The position numbers and the translations under genes are program-made. The notes under the pieces were generated by a model. The model saw nothing but the letters and a program-made list of their open reading frames with translations. It was not told the DNA's origin and searched no databases. This document shows, piece after piece, positions 44,814-52,528 of a stretch of DNA of 64,000 nt. The stretch's first letter is position 1; each line of letters starts with the position of its first letter. Source of the DNA: Fibrobacter sp. UBA4297 (lineage in GTDB: Bacteria > Fibrobacterota > Fibrobacteria > Fibrobacterales > Fibrobacteraceae); NCBI RefSeq assembly GCF_002394865.1, contig NZ_DGUZ01000019.1, positions 41,988 to 105,987 on the forward strand. Direction: 5' to 3'.

Positions 44814-47334
44814 CCTTTGGCGAAAAGAAAACGTTTTCAAGGCGTGGGTTCTTGCAATCCTCGCCCTCTGTTCGCTGTTTTCAAGCCAAGCTTTGGCAAG
44901 CAAGATGGCCTCGCAACTCCAAGAAGCGATTTACCTCTTCGAAATGAAGGGCGAAGTTGACGAATCCATTCGACTGCTCGAAAAAATCTCGCGTCATGGC
45001 GATGACGATGACAAGGAATCTGCGTTTTTCTATCTCGGGAAAATCTACGAACTAGCAAGCAACAAGGCTCAGGCGAACCATTTCTACAGCCGAAGCCAGG
45101 CTTTCACCAAGACGACAAGCAAAGCCTACTGGCTTGCCAAACGTGACGCGGCCACCAACTTTGCACCAGAAAGGCTTCTACAAAAAGTCATCCCACTCCG
45201 TAGCCCAATCCGCAAGTTCTTTGACGGTAAAACAGCCAATATCCTTTTCGAAAATGGGCACATCGCCAAAATCGAAAGCGGGATGGTTATAGAAATCGCC
45301 TCAAAATTAAACGAAAGCGATCATCTGCTACACATCGGATCCGATGGGATGTGGTACCAAAATTCCGCACGCGATTCCGTTTTTTACAAGCCCCATAACG
45401 CTCCCAATCAAGTAACCTCTTTTGAAATCAAGGACGTTTCGCAGTTCACTGCCATAAACGGAATTGCAATAGCGGTCTCCAAAAAGGACTTCTACATTCT
45501 AGACCGCAAAGGATCCATCAGCAAGGGGGACACAGATTACTCGTCGTGCCAGTTGCAAAATGACCAGATGATTAACGACAACTTTATTTTCAACTGCACC
45601 GACAATGCGCTTCACTTCGTATCGGCAAGCTCAGCTACGGAAAGCCAGATTATCGCCCAATACGATGCTATTCAAAAGATATTCATATTCAAGAACAAAG
45701 TCTTCCTTGTCTCTGGAAACGAGCTTTTCTGCTATACATTGCAGAATCCCCAAACGCCCCTCTGGAAGACTGCAGTCGGAAACATAGAAAGCATCCAGGC
45801 CTTTGACAACAACATCGTCGCGCTCGAAGCGTCCGGGAAAATAAGCCTTTACGAAAACGATACCGGAAAAATTCTTGCGAGCGTCCGCGCCAATGCGTCA
45901 AACATCTACACATTAGCCCAGGGCACACTCGGACTTTTTTCGAACGAAGGTTCAGTCATCACCGTCGATACATTGCTCCGCCCGCTTTGGGGATTCAACT
46001 TGGCGAAATCGCCCATGATGCGACCGATTGTCAAAAGACGGTTCATCTACGTTCCCTTTGACAACAAGAGAATTTACGCCATTGACGCCCACTATTACGG
46101 TCAGCGCCCGCTATACTCCAGTAAGCTTGCCTCACAAGCGGTTCACATGGCAAAGCGTAAACTTTGGGACAACATAAACCCAATTCTCGATTCCATCATC
46201 AAGAATGAACCGGGCAATGCCGAAGCGCACTTTCTCAAGGCGTTCAACTTAGAACAACAAAACGTTTCAGAGAAGGACCGCCAAAAGGCATGGGCCGAAG
46301 CGGTAAGGCTTTCAACAGGTAGCCCGCAAATTGCGCGCATCGTCTTGAAATATTATAGCAGGGTCATTGGCGCAAACTTTGCAAGCCAGCTTATCGTATC
46401 GCCCAAGACTATGTACCCGCAGCTCCTGGGTTCCAAAAAGAACCTGTATACGGTGGACCCCGCCACAGAACAGCTTATCTGCATCAACACCGAAAACGGC
46501 AAGCAGCGCTGGAGCAAGTACATCGGAAAAATCGGAAACGCCCCAGTCATCCAGTCCGATGAAAATTCAATTGTCATCTCGACCGGCTACCAGATGACCA
46601 TCTACGACATGAACAAGGACTCATTCAACAAACCCTTGCTACTCCCCGGAAAAGCGTTCAACTTCACTTTAACAAACGACTACATTTACGCTTCCACATG
46701 GAATGGATTTTTGCTCAAGATTTCACGCGCAAACAATACCACCGTCTGGTCTCGTAAAGTGTATTCCATGCCGTTCCATATCGTAAAGCTTACGCGCAGT
46801 CTACAGCTTTGCAATCTCGATGGCGAACTGATGCGCATCAACGACGACAACGGGCTAACCATCGATTATACGACAAACAAAGTGCCAGACAACATCATCG
46901 CCATGGACGGGATAGACTCTACACTTGCACTTGCCACAAGCACAAACAAACTATTCCTGCAGAACACAAAGCGCAAGGACTTTAGCCCGATACAAGTGCT
47001 TACGGAAAGTCCAATCATCTCGATGCAAGTTTTCAGAGATCAAGGCGAAAATAAAATAATCATTTCGCTTTCGGGCCAGTCAATTCTACTCTATTCAAAC
47101 ATCGGCACGCCGCTCTGGAAATTCCAAGGGAAAAAATCTACATTCTCAAAACCATTTATCTACGATGGCAAGGCTTGGATAGACCAAGGTGACGAACTCA
47201 TCGCCATTTCAATCAAGACCGGCAAAGTGGTAAAAACATTTAACACGCCCGGTGGCGCAGGGACCCCGTTTATCTTAAACCATACCCTATTTAGCGCTTC
47301 CCCAAAACGCGTTCTCTACAGTTTTCCGCTATAA
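44806..47334 (+). CDS. Exported TPR + PQQ-like beta-propeller protein
   Basis: 842 residues from ATG 44806, overlapping the regulator gene by 8 bp. Signal peptide (VLAILALCSLFSSQALA). TPR-like helices lie at about 35-125 (EAIYLFEMKGEVDESIRLLE, then SAFFYLGKIYELASNKAQAN). Two groups of beta-propeller blades follow, around a second helical segment near 450-510. Blade repeats such as TVDPATEQLICINTENGKQR, YASTWNGFLLKIS and AWIDQGDELIAISIKTGK are PQQ/pyrrolo-quinoline-like without evident cofactor residues. Probably a periplasmic binding scaffold. The tight coupling to the two-component genes suggests it informs, or is made with, that signalling system. Confidence 0.75.
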   Translation: MLNLWRKENVFKAWVLAILALCSLFSSQALASKMASQLQEAIYLFEMKGEVDESIRLLEKISRHGDDDDKESAFFYLGKIYELASNKAQANHFYSRSQAFTKTTSKAYWLAKRDAATNFAPERLLQKVIPLRSPIRKFFDGKTANILFENGHIAKIESGMVIEIASKLNESDHLLHIGSDGMWYQNSARDSVFYKPHNAPNQVTSFEIKDVSQFTAINGIAIAVSKKDFYILDRKGSISKGDTDYSSCQLQNDQMINDNFIFNCTDNALHFVSASSATESQIIAQYDAIQKIFIFKNKVFLVSGNELFCYTLQNPQTPLWKTAVGNIESIQAFDNNIVALEASGKISLYENDTGKILASVRANASNIYTLAQGTLGLFSNEGSVITVDTLLRPLWGFNLAKSPMMRPIVKRRFIYVPFDNKRIYAIDAHYYGQRPLYSSKLASQAVHMAKRKLWDNINPILDSIIKNEPGNAEAHFLKAFNLEQQNVSEKDRQKAWAEAVRLSTGSPQIARIVLKYYSRVIGANFASQLIVSPKTMYPQLLGSKKNLYTVDPATEQLICINTENGKQRWSKYIGKIGNAPVIQSDENSIVISTGYQMTIYDMNKDSFNKPLLLPGKAFNFTLTNDYIYASTWNGFLLKISRANNTTVWSRKVYSMPFHIVKLTRSLQLCNLDGELMRINDDNGLTIDYTTNKVPDNIIAMDGIDSTLALATSTNKLFLQNTKRKDFSPIQVLTESPIISMQVFRDQGENKIIISLSGQSILLYSNIGTPLWKFQGKKSTFSKPFIYDGKAWIDQGDELIAISIKTGKVVKTFNTPGGAGTPFILNHTLFSASPKRVLYSFPL

Positions 47335-47427
47335 AAGTCCCCCTTTTGCTATTGGTAAACTAAATTTTAGTGGTCATTTTTAGAAAAACTCACTAAATTT
47401 ATCCAATCATTTTTTGGCAAAGAAATC

Positions 47428-49209
47428 ATGAGCGTCCATTTCAAGAAACTCACCCTTTTGAGCATCCTCACCATGGCTGTTGCGTCTATGGTATCAGGTT
47501 GCAAAGACGATGTTTCCAAGACGCCAAAAACTTCGATATCTGACTACCCGCGTAACGAGACTCTCTATATCGGCGGTTTTGACTGGGCACCGCCCACGAC
47601 ATTTAATCCGCTTGACCTGGACCCAAACTTTCCTTCTGACGGCAATATCCGCCTGATGTACGAATCTCTGCTAGCATACAACCAGCTCACAGGAAAACTG
47701 GACCCGATGCTTGCGGATTCATATACCCAGACAGACTCGACCATCACCGTACATCTGGACATACAGGCTAAATGGAACAACGGAGAACCCGTTACTCCAG
47801 AAGACGTCATTTACACATTCAAGATTGACTCCATTCTCCCGACGGCGCACCGCAACAACTGGAAACACATCAAGTCGCTTTCCGCCGACAGCGAAAACCA
47901 CATCACGTTCCATCTCGCCGCGAATAGGAATCCGCTCATGGTCCTGAACGCCATTGCCGAGACCTCAATACTCCCCAAGTCCGTATTCGAGCCATTGCTC
48001 AAGTCCGCTAAAACCGGCAAGAGCTACAACATGGAGAAGATTCTCGAATTCAAGAACGAGAACAAGCCAGTAGCTTCAGGACCTTATATTTTAAAGAACT
48101 ATGCACCAGACCAAATCGTATTGGAACGCACCGAAAACTACTGGCGCACAAGCAAATACAATGGCAAAAAGCCCGCTCCAAAATACATCATCCACCCCAT
48201 CTATAACGGGAACGACAACTTCAACAATGCAATGGTCAAAGGCAACCTGGACGTGTCCTCCATCTATTTGCCTAGAATTTGGGAAAAAACAAAGGACAGC
48301 ATCCGCGCCTGGAGCCGCGAAGAGCCCTACCAGCTTCCATCCACAATTACCGTTCTCGTAATCGCGACACAAAAAGAACCTTTCAACAACGTAAGTTTCC
48401 GCCGCGCTCTCGCACACGCCATAGACTTCGAGAAAATCAAGGCACGCGCTGTTTCGAACTACACCCCGACCATGCAGCCCGGATTTATCCTCCCGTTTGG
48501 CATAGAGAAAAAATTCTTCAATAAAGAGGACGCCGACGAGTTCGGCTACAGCTACAATACAGAAAAAGCTCGCGAAATACTCTCGGAAGCAGGCTACTCC
48601 TGGAACGAAGAAGGCAAGCTCCTCGACAAGAAGAAGAAACCAGTCCGAAGTATTACCATCGAATGCCCGCAAGGCTGGAACGACTGGATAGAAGCCATCA
48701 ATGTTGTCGTGGAATCGTTTGCAGAAATCGGCATTACAGCAACGCCAAGCATCGTGGACTACGGGGCCTGGGACTCAAACATGCGCAGAGGTACATTTGA
48801 CCTATCCATGAAGACGCCGCCCTCGGAACACTCCATCGCGAACCCATGGAACAGATTCTACCAAATGCTAAGCAGCACCACTATCAAGCCCATTGGCGAA
48901 GACGCATTTGCAAATCAGGGACGCTTCCAGGACAGCGAAATAAACCAGCTTCTATTAGACATCCCGACCATAACGGACGAAGATTCTCTAGTAGACGCTT
49001 ACAGGGGTCTGAACAGACGATTCATGCAAACCATGCCTGTAATCCCAGTAATGTACAGACCGGCGACCTTCTACCAGTTTTCAACCAAACACTGGACGAA
49101 TTTTCCGACAGCCGAAAATCCGTACGCTCCACCAGGCAACCTCGTTGTTGCGGCAGGAGTGAGCGCATTGTGGGAAATTAAACCTGTCCAACCGCAGGAT
49201 AATCAATAA
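47428..49209 (+). CDS. Peptide-type substrate-binding lipoprotein (SBP family 5)
   Basis: 593 residues. Lipoprotein signal with lipobox MVSGC at about residue 25. The family 5 body shows YIGGFDWAPPTTFNPLDLDP, LMYESLLAYN, AKWNNGEPVTPEDVIYTFKI, ASGPYILKNYAPDQIVLERT and FRRALAHAIDFEKI, as in OppA/DppA. It binds oligopeptides or similar ligands for an ABC importer in the periplasm. No permease or ATPase genes follow (the next is pssA), so it either uses distant transport genes or serves in sensing. It lies 93 bp after the beta-propeller gene on the same strand. Confidence 0.9.
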   Translation: MSVHFKKLTLLSILTMAVASMVSGCKDDVSKTPKTSISDYPRNETLYIGGFDWAPPTTFNPLDLDPNFPSDGNIRLMYESLLAYNQLTGKLDPMLADSYTQTDSTITVHLDIQAKWNNGEPVTPEDVIYTFKIDSILPTAHRNNWKHIKSLSADSENHITFHLAANRNPLMVLNAIAETSILPKSVFEPLLKSAKTGKSYNMEKILEFKNENKPVASGPYILKNYAPDQIVLERTENYWRTSKYNGKKPAPKYIIHPIYNGNDNFNNAMVKGNLDVSSIYLPRIWEKTKDSIRAWSREEPYQLPSTITVLVIATQKEPFNNVSFRRALAHAIDFEKIKARAVSNYTPTMQPGFILPFGIEKKFFNKEDADEFGYSYNTEKAREILSEAGYSWNEEGKLLDKKKKPVRSITIECPQGWNDWIEAINVVVESFAEIGITATPSIVDYGAWDSNMRRGTFDLSMKTPPSEHSIANPWNRFYQMLSSTTIKPIGEDAFANQGRFQDSEINQLLLDIPTITDEDSLVDAYRGLNRRFMQTMPVIPVMYRPATFYQFSTKHWTNFPTAENPYAPPGNLVVAAGVSALWEIKPVQPQDNQ

Positions 49210-49269
49210 AGAAGTTTCTTTTTCTCCGTAAAAAAATTATCTTTAGCAGACCAATTCAAGGAGTATATC

Positions 49270-50067
49270 GTGGGAAAATTACGTTTTGTTTTGCCTAATA
49301 CTTTCACAAGCCTGAACTTTTTGCTCGGTGTATTTTCCATTTGCTGGACAACCGGAGCTTTTGGTTCGTTTAGTACGGCAGACCAAATCCGCATGGGTGC
49401 ATACTTTGTCATGCTGAGTGCTCTTTTCGACAAGCTTGACGGCTTTGCCGCACGCCTCGTGAACGCCAGTTCCGAATTCGGAGCCCAGTTCGACAGCCTC
49501 GCCGACTTGGTAGCTTTCGGCCTTGCACCGGCATTCTGCTTTTTCTTCACCTACAAGATTTATGCACCGGACTGGTTCCAGAACCACGGTCTCCTGATGA
49601 CCATCGCACTTGCCATTTACGTGCTCTGCGCCGCCATGCGCCTTGCCAAGTATAATGCTTGCGATTCTGACACGTATCATCATCACTTCTCCGGCCTTCC
49701 CTCTACTTTCGCCGGCATGGTCAACGCAACTCTCATCGTGTTCCTCATGACCAAGGGCGTTTTTGCAGACTCGAATACCTTCCTCTTCTGGCTTCCGATC
49801 ATCGTGTTTGTCGCCACGGGTTTCTTGATGGTAAGCCCGCTGTTCCTCCCGAAGCTCCAGCCACGCAAGAACAAGGCATTCAACATTTTCCAGATTGTCT
49901 TGATTTTACTCACCTACGTTGCCGGCCTCCTCTTCTATAACCCGAAGGTTCCGTTCATTCTTGAATACCTGCTCATTCTCGGAGCAAGCTATATGCTGAT
50001 CGGTTTCGGTGTGGGCCTCGCCTACCGCAAGCAGATTATTGAAGAAGCGATGAAGAGTAAGCAGTAA
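49270..50067 (+). CDS. pssA: CDP-diacylglycerol-serine O-phosphatidyltransferase
   Basis: 265 residues, about seven membrane helices. Makes phosphatidylserine from CDP-diacylglycerol and serine, the precursor of phosphatidylethanolamine. The CDP-alcohol phosphotransferase motif D-x2-D-G-x2-A-R-x8-G-x3-D-x3-D is complete in FDKLDGFAARLVNASSEFGA followed by QFDSLADLV. An N-terminal LPNTFTSLNFLLGVFSI is typical of the PssA subtype. The listed start is a GTG (49270) preceded by AAGGAG. No psd gene is seen nearby. A terminator lies at 50123. Confidence 0.92.
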   Translation: MGKLRFVLPNTFTSLNFLLGVFSICWTTGAFGSFSTADQIRMGAYFVMLSALFDKLDGFAARLVNASSEFGAQFDSLADLVAFGLAPAFCFFFTYKIYAPDWFQNHGLLMTIALAIYVLCAAMRLAKYNACDSDTYHHHFSGLPSTFAGMVNATLIVFLMTKGVFADSNTFLFWLPIIVFVATGFLMVSPLFLPKLQPRKNKAFNIFQIVLILLTYVAGLLFYNPKVPFILEYLLILGASYMLIGFGVGLAYRKQIIEEAMKSKQ

Positions 50068-50068
50068 G

Positions 50069-50113
50069 CGGTGGTTAGTGGTTAGTGGTTAGTCATTAGT
50101 CATTGGTTATTAG
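50069..50113. repeat. Intergenic TAGT/TTAG tract with 18-mer shared with 5679
   Basis: GGTGGTTAGTGGTTAGTGG leads into TTAGTCATTGGTTATTAG (50096-50113), identical to 5679-5696. Confidence 0.6.
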
Positions 50114-50122
50114 AAAAGAGTC

Positions 50123-50147
50123 ATGCCCGCCGCGAGCGGGCATTTTT
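50123..50147. terminator. Terminator between pssA and convergent mpaA-like gene
   Basis: ATGCCCGC and GCGGGCAT form an 8-bp stem around CGCGA-like loop bases, followed by a T6 run on the plus strand. Confidence 0.75.
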
Positions 50148-50153
50148 TGCGTT

Positions 50154-50852
50154 CTAACGCGATACAAAGCGTTCCAAGAATTCTGCGAACGAACGACCAT
50201 AGCGGTCAAACAGCTGTTCGAGCGACATGCGCGGGAGTTCAAGCGTCACGCATTCCAGGTTGCGTTCACCGCACCACGTCCCGAAGCTCCCCGGCGTCTT
50301 GTACCCAATGTCCGGCAACCAAGGCAAGTTAAATGCCTCCATCACGCCTTCGACAAGCGTTGTCTTTTGCGGGGCATCAACGCAGCCCATTGGGGCATGC
50401 ATCGCAAGTACGCTTGCAGGCTTCAGCTTTTCAATTAACGCAACAAGCGTTTGCGTTTCCGGTTCGCTTTCTGCAAATGCGCCCGGCGACAAAAGCGTAT
50501 CGCGAGGTGCTTCGAGAATCGAGCGCGAACCGACCTTTTCTGTCGAGAAGTTCTGCGTCTTGAAATTGCGGTTCAAGTCCACGCCATTGGCGTTCCCGCG
50601 CGTTCCAAGAGCGACACCATCCGGATTGGCGCACAAAATAAATGCAACAGAATCAAAAGACTCGTCAAAAGCACGGAGCACACGGCTCAGGAGGAACGTC
50701 GTCTCTGATTCTTCGCCATGAATCCCCGCCATTACAAGCAACTTGCATTCGTTCTTGCACGGGTAGTACAGCAGCGGAGCGCCCAGCACAGAGCGTCCAT
50801 ATTCAAGAGAAGGCAACCGGATAATACCACGAGAATCTGGAGAATAGTTCAT
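50154..50852 (-). CDS. M14-family carboxypeptidase/murein peptide amidase (MpaA-like)
   Basis: 232 residues, no signal peptide. Zinc site H-x-x-E in VMAGIHGEESETTFLLS. Substrate pocket Arg and Asn in VALGTRGNANGVDLNRNF, and a later His in VLAMHAPMGCVD with Glu in CVTLELPRMS. This is the MpaA pattern: a cytoplasmic enzyme that removes meso-diaminopimelate from murein tripeptide during cell-wall recycling. Related succinylglutamate desuccinylase-type proteins are an alternative. It is convergent with pssA. Confidence 0.85.
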   Translation of the reverse strand: MNYSPDSRGIIRLPSLEYGRSVLGAPLLYYPCKNECKLLVMAGIHGEESETTFLLSRVLRAFDESFDSVAFILCANPDGVALGTRGNANGVDLNRNFKTQNFSTEKVGSRSILEAPRDTLLSPGAFAESEPETQTLVALIEKLKPASVLAMHAPMGCVDAPQKTTLVEGVMEAFNLPWLPDIGYKTPGSFGTWCGERNLECVTLELPRMSLEQLFDRYGRSFAEFLERFVSR

Positions 50853-50942
50853 AGTAAATAGTTGGCAGAACTTAGTTGGCAGAGCTTAGAGAGAAGAGTT
50901 ATGTTCTAAGATCTAAGTTCTAAGAGCGAAGCGAGCTAAGTT
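50845..50942. repeat. Intergenic tract of TTCTAAG/TTGGCAGA units
   Basis: Between the two peptidase genes, short units such as AGTTGGCAGAACTTAG, TTCTAAGATCTAAG and GAGCGAAGCGAGC recur with small changes. It resembles the other low-complexity gaps. Confidence 0.4.
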
Positions 50943-51626
50943 CTAAATAAAGTAAGGATAAATATATTCCTCCGCGAGCTGCGGGAGATTCGCTAGTACA
51001 GCGCGTTTGCATTCCATGTCCGAGCGCTCATAGATGCTCCGCAGCGTATCCAGCGAGAAATGTTCCAAGTGCTTACGCGATGTCGGCAAGTGCGCAATGT
51101 GCCAGCCTTCAGGCTTGATTTTCCCGCGTCCGGGAATGAACACACGACTAAAGCCAAACGAAGAACCAGCCTCCATACGGGAAGTCAAAAACGCATGGAA
51201 CTTCGCAAACATGCCACTGCACTCCGCAGGCGTAAGCTGAACCTCGTAGCCCTCCGGGCACGCCGCTCCATCGACCACGTCGATGTCCGTCCCCAGATGG
51301 TGACGGCTCGCCCCCGGCAATGCCGACCATGTGAGAATCGCATACATCAGCTCTTCTTCGTCTTTCGGGCGTTCCATCGGCTCGCCCTTTTCATTCAAGA
51401 GCTTGAGTTCGCCACGAGCCTTGCGGTTCCAAATCGAAAGTTGCTTTTCGAACGAGCGGTACGCCGATTCAATGCGCAGTTCAAAACCGTTCGCCTTGGC
51501 TTCGTTTGACAAAGCACGCAAGTCATCCACAATTTCGCGGTCTACAAAGTATCCCGGCTGGAATTCCACCAAGTCAGGCGTTCCAAGACCGTAGGGCAAC
51601 AAATCCAGAGACAACAAGTCCGTCAT
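50943..51626 (-). CDS. D-Ala-D-Ala carboxypeptidase (VanY-like, M15B)
   Basis: 227 residues, no clear signal peptide. Zinc ligands in ALPGASRHHLGTDIDVVDGA (H-x6-D) and a late EGWHIAHLP (catalytic E with His), with the substrate Arg in RIESAYRSFEKQLSIW. These are the hallmarks of VanY/LdcB-type carboxypeptidases that trim the terminal D-Ala or tetrapeptides of peptidoglycan. The absence of a signal peptide may mean a cytoplasmic LD/DD-carboxypeptidase acting in recycling. Its ATG overlaps the end of ruvC by 4 bp. Confidence 0.85.
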   Translation of the reverse strand: MTDLLSLDLLPYGLGTPDLVEFQPGYFVDREIVDDLRALSNEAKANGFELRIESAYRSFEKQLSIWNRKARGELKLLNEKGEPMERPKDEEELMYAILTWSALPGASRHHLGTDIDVVDGAACPEGYEVQLTPAECSGMFAKFHAFLTSRMEAGSSFGFSRVFIPGRGKIKPEGWHIAHLPTSRKHLEHFSLDTLRSIYERSDMECKRAVLANLPQLAEEYIYPYFI

Positions 51627-52192
51627 TGAATCGTCCCTCCCATTTTTTCAATCAAGTCTTTCCACTGTTGCACCGTCGTTTTCTTCTTGGGCTTCGACTT
51701 TTTACCCAAAAGCGACTGCGCCAACGGAGCCGGGTTCGCATGAGTCCACGCAATCGCAAGCGCATCCGAAGCATCGAGCGGAAGGTCACCCCCTACAATT
51801 CCCAAATGCGCAAAAATCATATTCGCCACATGTTCCTTCGAGGCCGCACCATTGCCTGTCACGGCCTGCTTCACGACTTTTGGCGGGTATTCCTCGTACG
51901 TCATTCCGCGACGGTGGCACGCCACAAGAATCGCCCCACGGATATGCCCGAGCACGAGCGCACTTTTCACATTCTTGGCAAAGAACACGCCTTCCATCGC
52001 AAGCGCATCCGGGTGGTAATGGTCCAGGCGTTTTTCCAGTTCCGTTACGATATGCACAAGCCTGTCCTCGAGGTTTTTAGAGGCATTCGCATGAAACGTG
52101 CCATATTCCAGCACCTGAATCTGGTTGCCAGTCTTTTTTAAAAATGCGTACCCGGTCGTAATCGATCCCGGGTCAATACCAAGAATAACCAT
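51623..52192 (-). CDS. ruvC: Crossover junction endodeoxyribonuclease RuvC
   Basis: 189 residues. Resolves Holliday junctions with RuvAB. MVILGIDPGSITTGYAFLKK carries the first catalytic Asp; AMEGVFFAKNVKSALVLGHI the Glu; and DASDALAIAWTH the final Asp pair. YEEYPPKVVKQAVTGNGAASK is the conserved DNA-binding stretch. The ruvA and ruvB genes are not in the window. The downstream VanY-like gene overlaps by 4 bp, so both are probably translated from one message. Confidence 0.96.
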   Translation of the reverse strand: MVILGIDPGSITTGYAFLKKTGNQIQVLEYGTFHANASKNLEDRLVHIVTELEKRLDHYHPDALAMEGVFFAKNVKSALVLGHIRGAILVACHRRGMTYEEYPPKVVKQAVTGNGAASKEHVANMIFAHLGIVGGDLPLDASDALAIAWTHANPAPLAQSLLGKKSKPKKKTTVQQWKDLIEKMGGTIQ

Positions 52193-52258
52193 ATTTCAAA
52201 AAATAGATAAAGATGGGCTTATCGCCAAAAGCTTATGAAAAATTCAAGAATGAACTTC

Positions 52259-52340
52259 ATGCGGGCGGGGCCCCAGCTCGGAGTTGCGAAGGCCGCACGG
52301 GCCCCTCCCTGCACCCTCCCCATCCTTGGCCGACGCTTTT
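52259..52340 (-). repeat. Composite intergenic repeat, copy B (inverted)
   Basis: Lies in the 336-bp gap between ruvC and the primase-like gene. The 28-bp block at 52259-52286 (ATGCGGGCGGGG to CTCGGAGTTG) and CCTTGGCCGACGCTTTT at 52324-52340 are reverse complements of the two ends of copy A. The middle is only 37 bp, GC-rich and unrelated. The + strand could read MRAGPQLGV...LGRRF, the same peptide ends as copy A. The remaining gap is AT-rich with no gene visible. Confidence 0.75.
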
Positions 52341-52528
52341 ATTCGTTCAACGAAGTATACTCTTCCTATTTAATTCAATATCACACTTACACCTTTAATA
52401 ATATCCTTCCTAAATAAGACCTGATTTTTATCACTAAGTATGCATGAAAGACTAAAGAATTGCCTTTTTTTCAAAAAAAACGCATCTACGGGGGCGGAGT
52501 TTATTAGATTTCTCTATAGGAGGCCGCA

